From Simplicispira hankyongi (GTDB lineage Bacteria > Pseudomonadota > Gammaproteobacteria > Burkholderiales > Burkholderiaceae_C): 64,000 nucleotides of DNA. Location: positions 620,001 through 684,000 of the forward strand of contig NZ_QXJC01000001.1 in assembly GCF_003570885.1 (NCBI RefSeq), in the 5' to 3' direction. A program made the position numbers and the translations under genes. Of the stretch, positions 25,408 through 34,324 are shown piece by piece; within the stretch, counting starts at the first letter, position 1, and each line of letters opens with the position of its first letter. A model generated the notes under the pieces. The model saw nothing but the letters and a program-made list of their open reading frames with translations, did no database searches and was not told the origin of the DNA.

Positions 25408-26194
25408 GGTGATGGAGAACACAAAGAACGCCGTGCACAAAGCGGCACAGCAGGGTTTTGAAAAAGAGGCGCAGGCCTACGCGCGCGGCAGGCCGGACTA
25501 CCCGGCGGCGCTGTCGGCCTGGTTGGCGCAGACCGTGGGCCTGGGCCCCGGTCGCGAGGTGGCCGATGTGGGCGCGGGCACCGGCAAGTTCACCGCGCTG
25601 CTCGCAACCACCGGGGCCACGGTGGTGGGCGTGGAGCCCGTGGACGCCATGCGTGCCAAGATCGAGGCACTGCAACTGCCCACGGTGCGCGCCGTGGCAG
25701 GCACAGCGCAGGCCATCCCGCTGCCGCCCGGCACACTCGATGCCGTGGTCTGTGCGCAGGCCTTCCACTGGTTTGCCACCAACGAGGCGCTGGACGAGTT
25801 CCACCGCGTGCTGCGCCCCGGTGGCAAGCTGGGCCTGGTGTGGAACGTGCGCGATGAATCGATGGACTGGGTGGCCGAGCTCACGGCCATCATCACGCCC
25901 TACGAAGGCGATGCCCCGCGCTTCTACAAGGGCGACTGGCGCGAGCCCTTTTCGCACCCCGGCTTCAGTCCATTGGTCGAGACCCGGCTGCCGCACGAAC
26001 ATGTGGGGCCGCCACAGCGGGTCATCGTGGACCGCTTCATGTCGGTGAGCTTTATCGCCGCCCTGCCCGATGCCGAACGGGCCCAGGTGCGCGCGCAAAT
26101 CGAGGCTTTGATAGCCCGGCACCCCGCGCTGCGCGGGCAAGACACCGTGCGCTTTCCGTACACCACCCTCGCCTACCACTGCGAACGGGTGTGA
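25406..26194 (+). CDS. Class I SAM-dependent methyltransferase
   Basis: A 262-residue methyltransferase (UbiE/Methyltransf_11 type). SAM motif I is VADVGAGTGKFTALL, the acidic motif II is VGVEPVDAMRAKIE, and post-motifs LDAVVCAQAFHWF and FHRVLRPGGKLGLVW follow. An AAAGGTG site supports the ATG at 25406. It is the only plus-strand gene within the cobalamin block and shares its start bases with cobT. A role in corrinoid metabolism is possible but not shown by the sequence. Confidence 0.85.
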   Translation: MVMENTKNAVHKAAQQGFEKEAQAYARGRPDYPAALSAWLAQTVGLGPGREVADVGAGTGKFTALLATTGATVVGVEPVDAMRAKIEALQLPTVRAVAGTAQAIPLPPGTLDAVVCAQAFHWFATNEALDEFHRVLRPGGKLGLVWNVRDESMDWVAELTAIITPYEGDAPRFYKGDWREPFSHPGFSPLVETRLPHEHVGPPQRVIVDRFMSVSFIAALPDAERAQVRAQIEALIARHPALRGQDTVRFPYTTLAYHCERV

Positions 26195-26225
26195 GGAGCT
26201 GCGGCGTACCACGGTAGCCGGTTTC

Positions 26226-27698
26226 CTACGGCGCCACCAGCGCATCCAGCACGCCCGGTGTGAAGCTGGTGCCCAGAAAACCCGCCAGGCCGTCAAACAC
26301 ACTGTCCAGCGTAGGCACCTGCGCGCCAAACAGCGCGTGCAGCACGGCGGCATCCTCAAACAGACCGTGCAGGTACACGCCCAGTACATTGCCCGCCGGG
26401 TTTTGCCAGGCAATGCCCGGGATGACCTCACGGGCCACATCGCCCTTGGCAGCCATGGCCGGGTGCTGGGCCGTCTGGCCGTGATGGATTTCGTAGCCCG
26501 TAGCCGGTACACCAGCCAGCGCAGCCCAGGCGCCCAACACCACGCCAAACTGCGTCTGTGTGCGCTGCACGGTCTTGGCGGGCTCGAACACGGTGACCAG
26601 CGGCAGCAGGCCCAGGCCGGGGCCGTTGCCGTCAATGCCCTCGGGGTCGATCAGCGCCTCGCCCAGCATCTGCAGGCCGCCGCACACGCCCAGCACGGCG
26701 CCGCCCTGCCCTGCATGCGCGGCAATCGCACGGTCCAGCCCCTGCGCGCGCAGCCAGGCCAGGTCGGCGGCGGTAGCCTTGGAGCCGGGCAGCACGATCC
26801 AGTCGCTGGGACGCAGGCCCGCCACATCGGCCGGGCTGCGCACCCAGAGCAGGCGCAGGCCGGGCACGTTCTTGAGCGGCTGGAATTCGTCGAGGTTGCT
26901 GATGCGCGGGTAGGCCACCACGGCCACGGTGGTGTGCACGGCGCCGGGCGTGGTGCTGCGGTCGTCGAACACGCCATCTTCCTCGGGCAGGCCATGGTGC
27001 CATTGCATGGGAATGGTGGCCACGGTGGGCACGCCGGTGCGCTCCTGCAGGTGCTGCGGCGCGGGCGCGAGCAGGCTGGCGTCGCCCCTGAACTTGTTGA
27101 GCACGAAGCCGTGGATCAGCGCGCGCTCGTCCTCGGGCAGCAGTGCCCAGGTGCCGTAGAGGTGGGCGAAGGCGCCGCCCCGGTCGATGTCGGTCACCAG
27201 CAGGCAGCGCGCACCAGCATGGCGCGCCACGCGCATGTTCACGATGTCGCTGGCGTGCAGGTTGGTCTCGGCGGGCGAGCCCGCGCCTTCGATGACGACC
27301 ACGTCGTTCTCGGCGCGCAGCGCATCGAGCGCGGCGGCGATCTGCGGCCACACCACGGCGCTGCGGCCGCGCCAGGGCAGCGCGGTGAGCAGCTCGCTCA
27401 CCTGCCCCAGCAGCACCACCTGGCTGTGCGTGTCGGCCTCGGGCTTGAGCAAGAGCGGGTTCATGCGCACTTCAGGCACGGCACGCGCGGCCAGGGCCTG
27501 GAAGTACTGCGCCGAGCCGATCTCGCCCCAGGCGCCGTCGACACCCTCGACCACGCGGGCGTTGTTGCTCATGTTCTGCGCCTTGAACGGCGCCACCTTC
27601 AGGCCCAGGTTGCTGTAATAGCGGCACAGCGCAGTGGTGAGCCAGCTTTTGCCGGCGCCGCTGGTGGTGCCCAGCACCATGACGCAACGCGCCGCCAT
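26226..27698 (-). CDS. cobQ: Cobyric acid synthase
   Basis: A 490-residue glutamine amidotransferase that amidates adenosylcobyrinic acid a,c-diamide to cobyric acid. Walker-type VLGTTSGAGKSWLTTALCR and FKAQNMSNNARV open the synthetase domain. The glutaminase domain has the nucleophile Cys in VLGVCGGLQMLG and a late His in GYEIHHG. The ATG at 27698 overlaps the queD stop (TGATG). It is the first gene after the queuosine pair. Confidence 0.95.
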   Translation of the reverse strand: MAARCVMVLGTTSGAGKSWLTTALCRYYSNLGLKVAPFKAQNMSNNARVVEGVDGAWGEIGSAQYFQALAARAVPEVRMNPLLLKPEADTHSQVVLLGQVSELLTALPWRGRSAVVWPQIAAALDALRAENDVVVIEGAGSPAETNLHASDIVNMRVARHAGARCLLVTDIDRGGAFAHLYGTWALLPEDERALIHGFVLNKFRGDASLLAPAPQHLQERTGVPTVATIPMQWHHGLPEEDGVFDDRSTTPGAVHTTVAVVAYPRISNLDEFQPLKNVPGLRLLWVRSPADVAGLRPSDWIVLPGSKATAADLAWLRAQGLDRAIAAHAGQGGAVLGVCGGLQMLGEALIDPEGIDGNGPGLGLLPLVTVFEPAKTVQRTQTQFGVVLGAWAALAGVPATGYEIHHGQTAQHPAMAAKGDVAREVIPGIAWQNPAGNVLGVYLHGLFEDAAVLHALFGAQVPTLDSVFDGLAGFLGTSFTPGVLDALVAP

Positions 27699-28141
27699 CA
27701 GCCGTCCACCTCCGCCCAGCAATTGGGCGTCTCGTACAGCGTCACCTTGGTCAGCGACAGGTGGCGGCCGAAGCGGTCGTGGTAAACGTCTTTGAGAATG
27801 TCAAACGCGGCCTGGGCCAGGTTTTCCACCGTGGGCACGCGGTCGATGACCACCGTCTTGTGGCCCGGCATGCTGTCCAGAAAGGCGCGCACGGCGGTGT
27901 CTTTTTCATGGACGATGAAGGCGTGGTCCCACAGGTCCACCAGGTGCGCCTTGGCCAGCGCCTTGATGTCGCCAAAGTCCATGACCATCCCGTTGTCGGA
28001 TGCGCCGTCTTTTTGCACCACATCGCCTGTGAGCGTGATGAGCAGCGTATAGCGGTGGCCGTGCAGGTTGCGGCACTGGCTGTTGTGGTCGGGAATGCGA
28101 TGGCCGGCATCGAACTCCATTTTTCGCGTAATGGTCAGCAT
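27698..28141 (-). CDS. queD: 6-carboxy-5,6,7,8-tetrahydropterin synthase
   Basis: A 147-residue QueD of the queuosine/7-deazaguanine pathway. Zinc His residues appear in FDAGHRIPDH and NLHGHRY; the Cys before the second motif (SQCRNLHGH) is the expected catalytic one; the C-terminal Glu is in LYETPNCWAEV. It lies between queE and cobQ and overlaps cobQ by one base, so queuosine and cobalamin genes are co-transcribed here. Confidence 0.95.
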   Translation of the reverse strand: MLTITRKMEFDAGHRIPDHNSQCRNLHGHRYTLLITLTGDVVQKDGASDNGMVMDFGDIKALAKAHLVDLWDHAFIVHEKDTAVRAFLDSMPGHKTVVIDRVPTVENLAQAAFDILKDVYHDRFGRHLSLTKVTLYETPNCWAEVDG

Positions 28142-28155
28142 GGGTAGGTTCTGTT

Positions 28156-28791
28156 TCAGGGAATCTGCAGCAGCTTGTGGGTCTGCACCGACAGGTTCCA
28201 CAGGGGATGGGCTTTGCAGAAGCCAATGGCCAGGCGCAGATTCGTGGCCTGCAGTGGCCCGTCCATGGCCTGCACAAAATGGTGTTCAAAATCCAGCGCG
28301 GCATAGTCGTCCAAGGGCTGTCCGGGCTGCGGAATGACGACCTTGATCTCATTGCCCCGGCGCACCACCAGTTCCGCGCCCATCTTGGGGCTGACGCAGA
28401 CCCAGTCCACGCCGCCAGGAACCGGCAGCGTGCCGTTGGTTTCAATGGCCACCGCAAACCCGGCCGCATGCAGGGCGTCGATCAGGGGGGCATCGAGCTG
28501 CAGCAGCGGCTCGCCGCCTGTGCAGACCACGTATTTCTGCGCGGGGTAGTCCACAGGCCACAGGGCGTTGACGCGCGCGGCCAGGCTGGCCGCGTCGGCA
28601 AACTTGCCACCACCTTCGCCATCGGTGCCCACAAAGTCGGTATCGCAGAACTGGCACACCGCGCTGGCACGGCCCTCTTCCACGCCGCTCCAGAGGTTGC
28701 ACCCGGCAAAACGGCAGAACACGGCTGGGCGCCCGGCATGGTGGCCTTCGCCTTGCAGGGTATAGAAAATTTCCTTGACGCTATAGGTCAT
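28156..28791 (-). CDS. queE: 7-carboxy-7-deazaguanine synthase (radical SAM)
   Basis: A 211-residue radical-SAM enzyme. It starts MTYSVKEIFYTLQGEG, and the three cluster-binding Cys have the expanded C-x14-C-x2-C spacing (from CNLWSG to CQFCDTDF), a known QueE variant. CTGGEPLLQLD and IETNGTLP follow. It uses the QueD product. The ATG at 28791 is chosen over one at 28806. Confidence 0.95.
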   Translation of the reverse strand: MTYSVKEIFYTLQGEGHHAGRPAVFCRFAGCNLWSGVEEGRASAVCQFCDTDFVGTDGEGGGKFADAASLAARVNALWPVDYPAQKYVVCTGGEPLLQLDAPLIDALHAAGFAVAIETNGTLPVPGGVDWVCVSPKMGAELVVRRGNEIKVVIPQPGQPLDDYAALDFEHHFVQAMDGPLQATNLRLAIGFCKAHPLWNLSVQTHKLLQIP

Positions 28792-28828
28792 GGGGGAGGG
28801 CCTCACACATCGACACGGGGGCGTATTG

Positions 28829-29830
28829 TCACCACCCGGTGCCAGACACCGCTGCCAGCAAGGCCTCCTGGGCCTGTGGCCCCAGAACGCCCAGCCGATA
28901 CCAGCCGGTCAGACCGAAGGACGTGGTATCGCGCAGCTTGATGCCCTGCGCGCGCAAGTCGCGCAGCCGTTCGGGCCGGGCGGCACCCGGTGGCCGCGCG
29001 CAGAAGTAATTGGCCTGGCTGCCGGGCAGCACCTGCCAGCCCATGGCGGCACACAATGCCACCTGGCGCGCCTTCCAGTCGCGCAGCACGGGCAGGCAGT
29101 CGGCCAGCCAGCGCTGCGTGCGCGGCTGCGCCCAGGCCTGCAGCAGCGCCACGCCGTGCGCACCCACGGGCCAGGACGGGGCCAGTGCCACGAGGGCCGC
29201 AGCATCGGTTTCGCTGCCCTGCGGTGCGATGGCGTAGGCCGCGCGCACGCCCGTCAGGCCCAGGGCCTTGTTGGGTGTCCACAGTTGCCAGAGACCGCCC
29301 AGGCGCCCCGGCGGCGGCGCATGGCCTTCAAGGCGCAGGGGGTTATAGGCGCAGTCGAGCACGCGCAGTTCCTCGGCCCCGCCGCCCTCCCGCAGCCAGG
29401 CCGCCAGGGCCGTATCGTCCCGGCCCAGCGGGCTGGAGGGCTCGCAGGCCCAGTGCAGCGCCGCGCCCACCCCAGGCGCGTGCCGCACCGCCAAGCCCCA
29501 GGCGCGGGCGGCCTGGGCGTAGTCGCCGTAGCCATGCTGGGGTACGGCCACGGCGCGCACACCGCGCTGAGCGGCCAATGCGGTGATGCGGTGGATGAAT
29601 TCGCTGGCGCTGCCCGCCAGCACGATGCGTGCGGGCGCCACGCCGTGAAAGGCGGCCAACTGCGCGCGCAAGGCGGCGTAGGCCGGGTCGGGGTAGCGCG
29701 TGGCATCGGCCTGCTGCACGGCGGCCAGCGCCTCGGGGCACGGACCGCAGGCGTTGGCGTTGGTGGAAAAGTCGTGCAGCGGCACGCCCTGGACATCGGG
29801 GCCGCCGTGCATGAGGCATGCATTCGGCAT
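28829..29830 (-). CDS. cobC: Threonine-phosphate decarboxylase
   Basis: A 333-residue PLP enzyme that supplies aminopropanol phosphate for the cobalamin side chain (CobD in Salmonella naming, CobC in Pseudomonas naming). Visible features are LHDFSTNANACGP, YPDPAYAALRAQLAAFHGV, LAGSASEFIHR and the PLP Lys in WTPNKALGLTGVR. It directly abuts cbiB, whose stop shares a base with its ATG. Confidence 0.92.
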   Translation of the reverse strand: MPNACLMHGGPDVQGVPLHDFSTNANACGPCPEALAAVQQADATRYPDPAYAALRAQLAAFHGVAPARIVLAGSASEFIHRITALAAQRGVRAVAVPQHGYGDYAQAARAWGLAVRHAPGVGAALHWACEPSSPLGRDDTALAAWLREGGGAEELRVLDCAYNPLRLEGHAPPPGRLGGLWQLWTPNKALGLTGVRAAYAIAPQGSETDAAALVALAPSWPVGAHGVALLQAWAQPRTQRWLADCLPVLRDWKARQVALCAAMGWQVLPGSQANYFCARPPGAARPERLRDLRAQGIKLRDTTSFGLTGWYRLGVLGPQAQEALLAAVSGTGW

Positions 29831-30906
29831 CAGGAACCCCTACAGAAAACTACCAAAACAATAGCTGACAGCGCAATCAGGACAATCGCTAGAGCCACTT
29901 TTGACACCAAATTCTGCGCACGCGCAGCATCGTGCGCCGTGGGCACGCGGCCCGCCGCATGGAGCTGGTACACGCCTGGCTTGGTCAGCCGCACGCCCAG
30001 CGCCAGCGCCATCGCCGCCATGGGCCAGCCGCTGTTGGGCGACGGGGTCTTGCGGGCTTCCTGCGCCAACCTGCGCAGCGGCACGCCCCCGGCCATCAGC
30101 GCCAGCAGCAGAGCCGTCAGCCGCGCCGGCAGCCACGAGAGCACATCGTCGGCCCGTGCCGCCCATTTGCCGGCCCATTGCCAGTAGCGGCCGCCGCGCA
30201 TGCCGGGGTAGCCCCACATGGCGTCGGCGGTATTGGAAAATCGGTACAGCACCGCGCCGGGCAGGCCCGCCAGCGCGAACCAGAACAGGGGCGCCACCAC
30301 CGAATCGTTCAGGTTTTCGGCCAACGATTCGATGGCGCTCTGGCGCACTTCATCGGCACTGAGCCGGTCCACCTCGCGGCTGACCACCCAGGCCAGGCGC
30401 GCACGGCCCGCCTGCAGCGATTCACCCAGAGCAGTTTCCACGGCGCGCACTTCGCCTTGCAGCGCGGCCAGCGCCAGCATCGGCTTGAGCAGCAGGCCCA
30501 GCGCCGTGGCCGTCAGCACGGTGACCAAGGCCGTTTGCACCGCTTGCGCACCCGCCATGCCAACGCCTTCAATATCCAGCCCCGGGGGATGGGCAGGCGC
30601 CGGGACACTGAGCCACAGCACCACGCCTTGCAAAATGGCGGCTGCTATCGTTACAAGAGCTGCCAAGGCACACCAGACAAGCGCTGCAAGCCAAAAATGC
30701 TTGAAGCATTGCTGGGTCTCGGCAGCCGGTGCGATGCGCGCTCCGCAGGCCTCCAGGGCGCGGCCCATCCACACCACCGGGTGCCAGCGCGCAGGCGGCT
30801 CGCCCCAGAGGCGGTCCACCGCCAGCGCCACGAGCACGGCCAGCGCCAGGCAGGCGCCACCAAAACCAGGATGTGCCGCGAGGGGATGGAGCCAGTACCA
30901 GGGCAT
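29830..30906 (-). CDS. cbiB: Adenosylcobinamide-phosphate synthase (CbiB/CobD) with two repeat-encoded segments
   Basis: A 358-residue membrane enzyme that joins aminopropanol phosphate to adenosylcobyric acid. Family motifs include VDRLWGEPPARWHPVVWMG, ESLAENLNDSVVAPLFWFA and SNTADAMWGYPG. Two copies of the dispersed repeat lie inside the gene in the same reading frame: one encodes part of the second membrane segment (WLAALVWCALAALVTIAA), the other the last membrane helix (VALAIVLIALSAIVLVVF). Without these inserts the protein would be nearer the usual length of about 310-320 residues. Confidence 0.93.
   Translation of the reverse strand: MPWYWLHPLAAHPGFGGACLALAVLVALAVDRLWGEPPARWHPVVWMGRALEACGARIAPAAETQQCFKHFWLAALVWCALAALVTIAAAILQGVVLWLSVPAPAHPPGLDIEGVGMAGAQAVQTALVTVLTATALGLLLKPMLALAALQGEVRAVETALGESLQAGRARLAWVVSREVDRLSADEVRQSAIESLAENLNDSVVAPLFWFALAGLPGAVLYRFSNTADAMWGYPGMRGGRYWQWAGKWAARADDVLSWLPARLTALLLALMAGGVPLRRLAQEARKTPSPNSGWPMAAMALALGVRLTKPGVYQLHAAGRVPTAHDAARAQNLVSKVALAIVLIALSAIVLVVFCRGS
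29844..29903 (-). repeat. Dispersed repeat copy D, inside cbiB 3' end
   Basis: On the minus strand it reads GTGGCTCTAGCGATTGTC, then GCGCTGTCAGCTATTG, aligning along its length with copy A. It encodes the C-terminal hydrophobic helix of CbiB. Confidence 0.75.
30631..30699 (-). repeat. Dispersed repeat copy E, inside cbiB 5' part
   Basis: On the minus strand: TTTTTGGCTTGCAGCGCTTG, then GTGCCTTGGCAGCTCTTG and an A/T-rich end. Reading frame is the same as in copy D. More diverged than A, B or H. Confidence 0.65.
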
Positions 30907-30920
30907 GCAACGGGGGCCGT

Positions 30921-31490
30921 TCAGTCCTCAATCCCACGCTGCGCCGGAATGCCCGCCTGGAAGGCATGCTTGATCAGCGCCATCTCGGTCACGGTGTCGG
31001 CCAGCGCGATGATCTCCGGCGGGCAGCGGCGGCCGGTGAGCACCACATGCACGTCTTTGGGCCGCGTGCGCAGCGTCTCCAGCACGGGTTCGAGCGGCAG
31101 CCAGCCGTAGATCAGCGGGTAGGTGATTTCGTCGAGCACCACCAGGAAGTGATCGCCCGAGGCGATGGCGGCGCGCGCCCTGTCCCAGCCGTCGCGCGCC
31201 AGCTGCGCCGAGTGCTCCAGGTCTTTGCTCTTCCACGAAAAGCCGTCGCCCAGCCCCTCGATGGGAATGCCGAGCTGCTCGAACACGCGGTGCTCGCCAA
31301 AGCGCGCGCTGGGCACCTTCATGAACTGGAAGATGCGCACCACCTTGCCGCGCCCGTGCGCACGCAGTGCCAAGCCAAAGGCGGCGGTGCTTTTGCCCTT
31401 GCCGTCGCCGGTGTTCACGATGACCAAACCTCGGCGCTCGCCTTCCGGTTTTGCGTAATTTTTCTCGGTGGGTGCGGTTTCGATTTCCAT
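30921..31490 (-). CDS. cobO: Cob(I)alamin adenosyltransferase, CobO/BtuR type
   Basis: A 189-residue enzyme that attaches the adenosyl group to cobalt. The P-loop is [34 protein letters not shown] and [13 protein letters not shown] are also typical. The ATG at 31490 follows the btuD stop by 10 bases; upstream in-frame sequence belongs to btuD on a different frame. Confidence 0.95.
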   Translation of the reverse strand: MEIETAPTEKNYAKPEGERRGLVIVNTGDGKGKSTAAFGLALRAHGRGKVVRIFQFMKVPSARFGEHRVFEQLGIPIEGLGDGFSWKSKDLEHSAQLARDGWDRARAAIASGDHFLVVLDEITYPLIYGWLPLEPVLETLRTRPKDVHVVLTGRRCPPEIIALADTVTEMALIKHAFQAGIPAQRGIED

Positions 31491-31500
31491 GGAGTCCTTG

Positions 31501-32301
31501 TCAGACGACAGCTTCAGGGGCGTGCAGGCGGGGCAAGGCCAGCCACTGGCCCTGCACGCGGTGGATGGTGATGCGCTGGTCGAACACGGCCTCCAGCGCA
31601 CGGTGCGTGGCCGGGTCGCGCGCGGCGCCGTGGTGCTGCAGGCGGCCGTCCTGCAGCACGGCCACGTCATCGGTCTGCAGCGCCATCGACAGCTCATGCA
31701 GCACGCTGACCACCGTGCAGCCGCGTGCCACCAGGCTGCGCACCAGCAGCAGCCAATCGGCCTGGTGCGGCGGATCAAGGTTGGCCAGCGGCTCATCCAT
31801 CAGCAGCACCGGAGCGTTCACGGCCAGGGCGCGCGCCAGCAGCACGCGCTGGCGCTCGCCGCCCGAGAGCTGGCCCAGCGGGCGCTCGCGCCAGGCCCAG
31901 GCCTGCGTCTGGCGCAACGCCGCTTCGGCGGCGGCATGGTCGGCCGCGCTGGGCGGCTGCAGCCAGCCCTGGTGCGGCAGACGGCCCAGCAGCGCCACAT
32001 CAAGCACCGTCAGGTCATCGGCCGCCGCTTCGTTCTGGCCCAGCCAGGCCATCTGCCGGGCGCGTTCGCGGGGCTGCCAGTCGTGCAGAACGCGGCCAAA
32101 CAGTTGCACTTGCCCCGTCTGCGCCGGCAGCAGCCCAGCCAGCACCTTGAGCAAGGTCGATTTGCCCGCGCCGTTGGGGCCGACGATGCTGGTCCAGCGG
32201 CCCGCCGCCAGCGGCAGCGTGATGCCGTGCAATATGGAGCGTTTTCCTATTCCAGCGCTTACCTGATCTGCGCCAATAGCTATTTTTTCAGTAGCAATCA
32301 C
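31501..32301 (-). CDS. btuD: Cobalamin ABC transporter ATP-binding protein
   Basis: A 266-residue FecE/BtuD-type ATPase: Walker [20 protein letters not shown], signature [15 protein letters not shown], Walker [12 protein letters not shown], and the switch His in LHELSMAL. The start is a GTG at 32301 that overlaps the permease stop (GTGA), which implies coupled translation. The first 20 codons lie within repeat copy F, in antisense orientation to the repeat's reading frame elsewhere. Confidence 0.92.
   Translation of the reverse strand: MIATEKIAIGADQVSAGIGKRSILHGITLPLAAGRWTSIVGPNGAGKSTLLKVLAGLLPAQTGQVQLFGRVLHDWQPRERARQMAWLGQNEAAADDLTVLDVALLGRLPHQGWLQPPSAADHAAAEAALRQTQAWAWRERPLGQLSGGERQRVLLARALAVNAPVLLMDEPLANLDPPHQADWLLLVRSLVARGCTVVSVLHELSMALQTDDVAVLQDGRLQHHGAARDPATHRALEAVFDQRITIHRVQGQWLALPRLHAPEAVV
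32241..32300 (+). repeat. Dispersed repeat copy F, at btuD 5' end
   Basis: Plus strand: CCAGCGCTTACCTGATCTGC, then GCCAATAGCTATTTTTTCAG. Read on the opposite strand it encodes residues 1-20 of BtuD, up to the first beta-strand. Confidence 0.65.
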
Positions 32302-33419
32302 AACAGCCCCCCAGGGGATGTGCGCCGGTGCATCAGCCACAGCAAATAGCCGCCGCCGAGCACGGCGGTGAGCACGCCCACGGGCAGCTCCTGCGGCGCG
32401 AGCAGCCCACGCGCGAGCAGGTCGGCGCCGGCGAGCAGCGCGCCGCCCATCAGGCTGGAGAGCAGCATCAGCCGCCCGTGCGGCACCGGAGCGGCGGCGC
32501 GCACCAGGTGCGGCGCCGCCAGGCCGACAAAGGCAATCAAACCCGTCTGCGCCACTGCGGTGCCCGTGGCCAGCGCCAGCACCGCCACCAGCGCGGCGCG
32601 CAGCGGCGCCAGCCGCAGCCCCAGGCTCAGGGCGGTGGCTTCGCCCAGCGCCAGGCCATCGAGCCCACGCGCCAGCAGCCAGGCCACCACCAGGCACAGC
32701 AGCCACACACCCGCCATCAGCACGCAGGAAGTCCAGCCGACAAAGCCGGTGGAGCCCAGCAAAAACGCCTGCATGGCCTGCAGCGAATCGGGCGACAGCA
32801 GCAAGATGAGCGAGGTGAGCGCCCCCAGCACCACGCCCACCACCACACCGGCCAGCAGCAGGCGCAGCGTGTGCTGCACGCCGCGCGCCAGCACCAGCGT
32901 CAGCAGCACCGCCAGCACGGCGCCCACAAAGGCCGCGCCGGTGAGGCCCAGGCGCACCAGCCAGTGGCTGGAATACACCGAGACGGTGATGGCGCTTTGC
33001 GCCCCGCCCAGCATGCCGGCGCCGCCGCCCATCAGGGCCAGCGCCAGCGCCACGCCCAGCGAGGCGCCCGAGGCACTGCCCAGCAGGTACGGGTCGGCCA
33101 GCGGGTTGCGAAACAGCCCCTGCGCCACCGCACCCGCCAGCCCGAGCAGCGCGCCTGCACACCAGGCGCCGAGCGTGCGCGGCAGGCGAATGTCCCAGAC
33201 GATTTTCTGCGCCATGGCGTGCGCCGCGCTGTCGCCCTGCGGGTTCCACAGCGCGGGCAGGAGGTTTTCAAACCCGCTGCTGCCCACCGCCGTGCCCAGC
33301 ACGAACAGGCCCAGCGCCAGAGCGATGAGCACCAGCGCCAGCCAGCGGCCGCGCCGTGCGTGCACGGTGCTGGCACAGGTGGGCAAGGTGGCGGGCGGCA
33401 GGGGCATGACGGCGCTCAT
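32298..33419 (-). CDS. btuC: Cobalamin ABC transporter permease (BtuC/FecCD)
   Basis: A 373-residue permease with about ten membrane segments. BtuC-type sequences include WDIRLPRTLGAWCAGALLGLAGAVAQG and GSASGASLGVALAL, GLAAPHLVR and LARGLLAPQELPVGVLTAVLGG near the end. It overlaps both neighbours by four bases (ATGA with btuF, GTGA with btuD). Confidence 0.92.
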   Translation of the reverse strand: MSAVMPLPPATLPTCASTVHARRGRWLALVLIALALGLFVLGTAVGSSGFENLLPALWNPQGDSAAHAMAQKIVWDIRLPRTLGAWCAGALLGLAGAVAQGLFRNPLADPYLLGSASGASLGVALALALMGGGAGMLGGAQSAITVSVYSSHWLVRLGLTGAAFVGAVLAVLLTLVLARGVQHTLRLLLAGVVVGVVLGALTSLILLLSPDSLQAMQAFLLGSTGFVGWTSCVLMAGVWLLCLVVAWLLARGLDGLALGEATALSLGLRLAPLRAALVAVLALATGTAVAQTGLIAFVGLAAPHLVRAAAPVPHGRLMLLSSLMGGALLAGADLLARGLLAPQELPVGVLTAVLGGGYLLWLMHRRTSPGGLL

Positions 33420-34324
33420 CGTCGCACTTCTTTGCTGGGCGCTTTGTCGGTGAGGCAGGTCGCCATCAGGCGGGCCGCTTCGGCCATGCGCGGGCCGGGG
33501 CGGATCAGCACGTCGGACTGCGCTGCGTCAAACCGGCACAGCCGGCCGTCCCGCAGCGCGCGCATCTGGCTCCAGCCGGGGCGCGCGGTCAGGCCCTCGG
33601 CGCTGCGCGCACCGACCATGATGAGGTCAGGGTCGGCGCGCACCACGAATTCAGGGTTGAGTTTGGGGAAAGGCCCGAGCGCCGCGGGAACAATGTTGCG
33701 GGCCCCCAGCCGCGCAAGCGTCTCGCCAATGAAGGAGGACGGGCCTGCCGCGTACGGCCCGCTGTTGACTTCGAAATACACCCGCGTGCCGCGCGCCGAG
33801 GCGGGCACCGACTGGGCGGCGGCCTGCACGCCTGCATCAATCACGCGCCAGACCTGCTGCGCATCCGCCACGCCCAGCACCTGGCCCACCTTGCCGAGCA
33901 CGCGCTGCACGTCGGCGTGCGTCTTAGGCTCCAGCGCCACCACTTTCACGCCCAAGGATTCGAGCTGCGCCTGGGCGCGCGACGAGGTCGCCATCAGCAC
34001 CACGTCGGGCCGCAGCGCCACGATGGCCTCGATGTTCGGGTCCAGCCCGCCACCCACCACGGGCAGTCGCACCACCTGCGCAGGCCAGTTGGAATAGCGG
34101 TCCACGCCCACCAGGCGCTCGCAGGCACCGAGCGCGCACACGGTCTCCGTCAGCGAGGGCAGCAGGCTGACGATGCGCTCGGGCGGGTGGGCCAGCGTGA
34201 CGGTTCGGCCCCGATCGTCCACCACGCTGATGGGCGCAGCCTGCGCCAGCGTGGCCATGAGCAGCACCAGCACCAACAACACGGCCAGCACCGCGAGAAT
34301 GCGTTTGATGGGCGTGGGTTTCAT
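33416..34324 (-). CDS. btuF: Cobalamin-binding periplasmic protein
   Basis: A 302-residue binding protein with an N-terminal hydrophobic signal segment (LAVLAVLLVLVLLMATLAQA-AP). The fold-type signatures are PERIVSLLPSLTETVCALGA, LVGVDRYSNWP and LRPDVVLMATSSRAQAQLESLG. It delivers corrinoid to BtuCD. Start and stop overlap cobU and btuC by four bases each. Confidence 0.9.
   Translation of the reverse strand: MKPTPIKRILAVLAVLLVLVLLMATLAQAAPISVVDDRGRTVTLAHPPERIVSLLPSLTETVCALGACERLVGVDRYSNWPAQVVRLPVVGGGLDPNIEAIVALRPDVVLMATSSRAQAQLESLGVKVVALEPKTHADVQRVLGKVGQVLGVADAQQVWRVIDAGVQAAAQSVPASARGTRVYFEVNSGPYAAGPSSFIGETLARLGARNIVPAALGPFPKLNPEFVVRADPDLIMVGARSAEGLTARPGWSQMRALRDGRLCRFDAAQSDVLIRPGPRMAEAARLMATCLTDKAPSKEVRR

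Noticed and set aside
32302-33249. N-terminal extension that would fuse extra sequence to btuD
   Set aside because: This stretch is an off-frame reading of btuC; the GTG at 32301 overlapping the btuC stop explains the gene.
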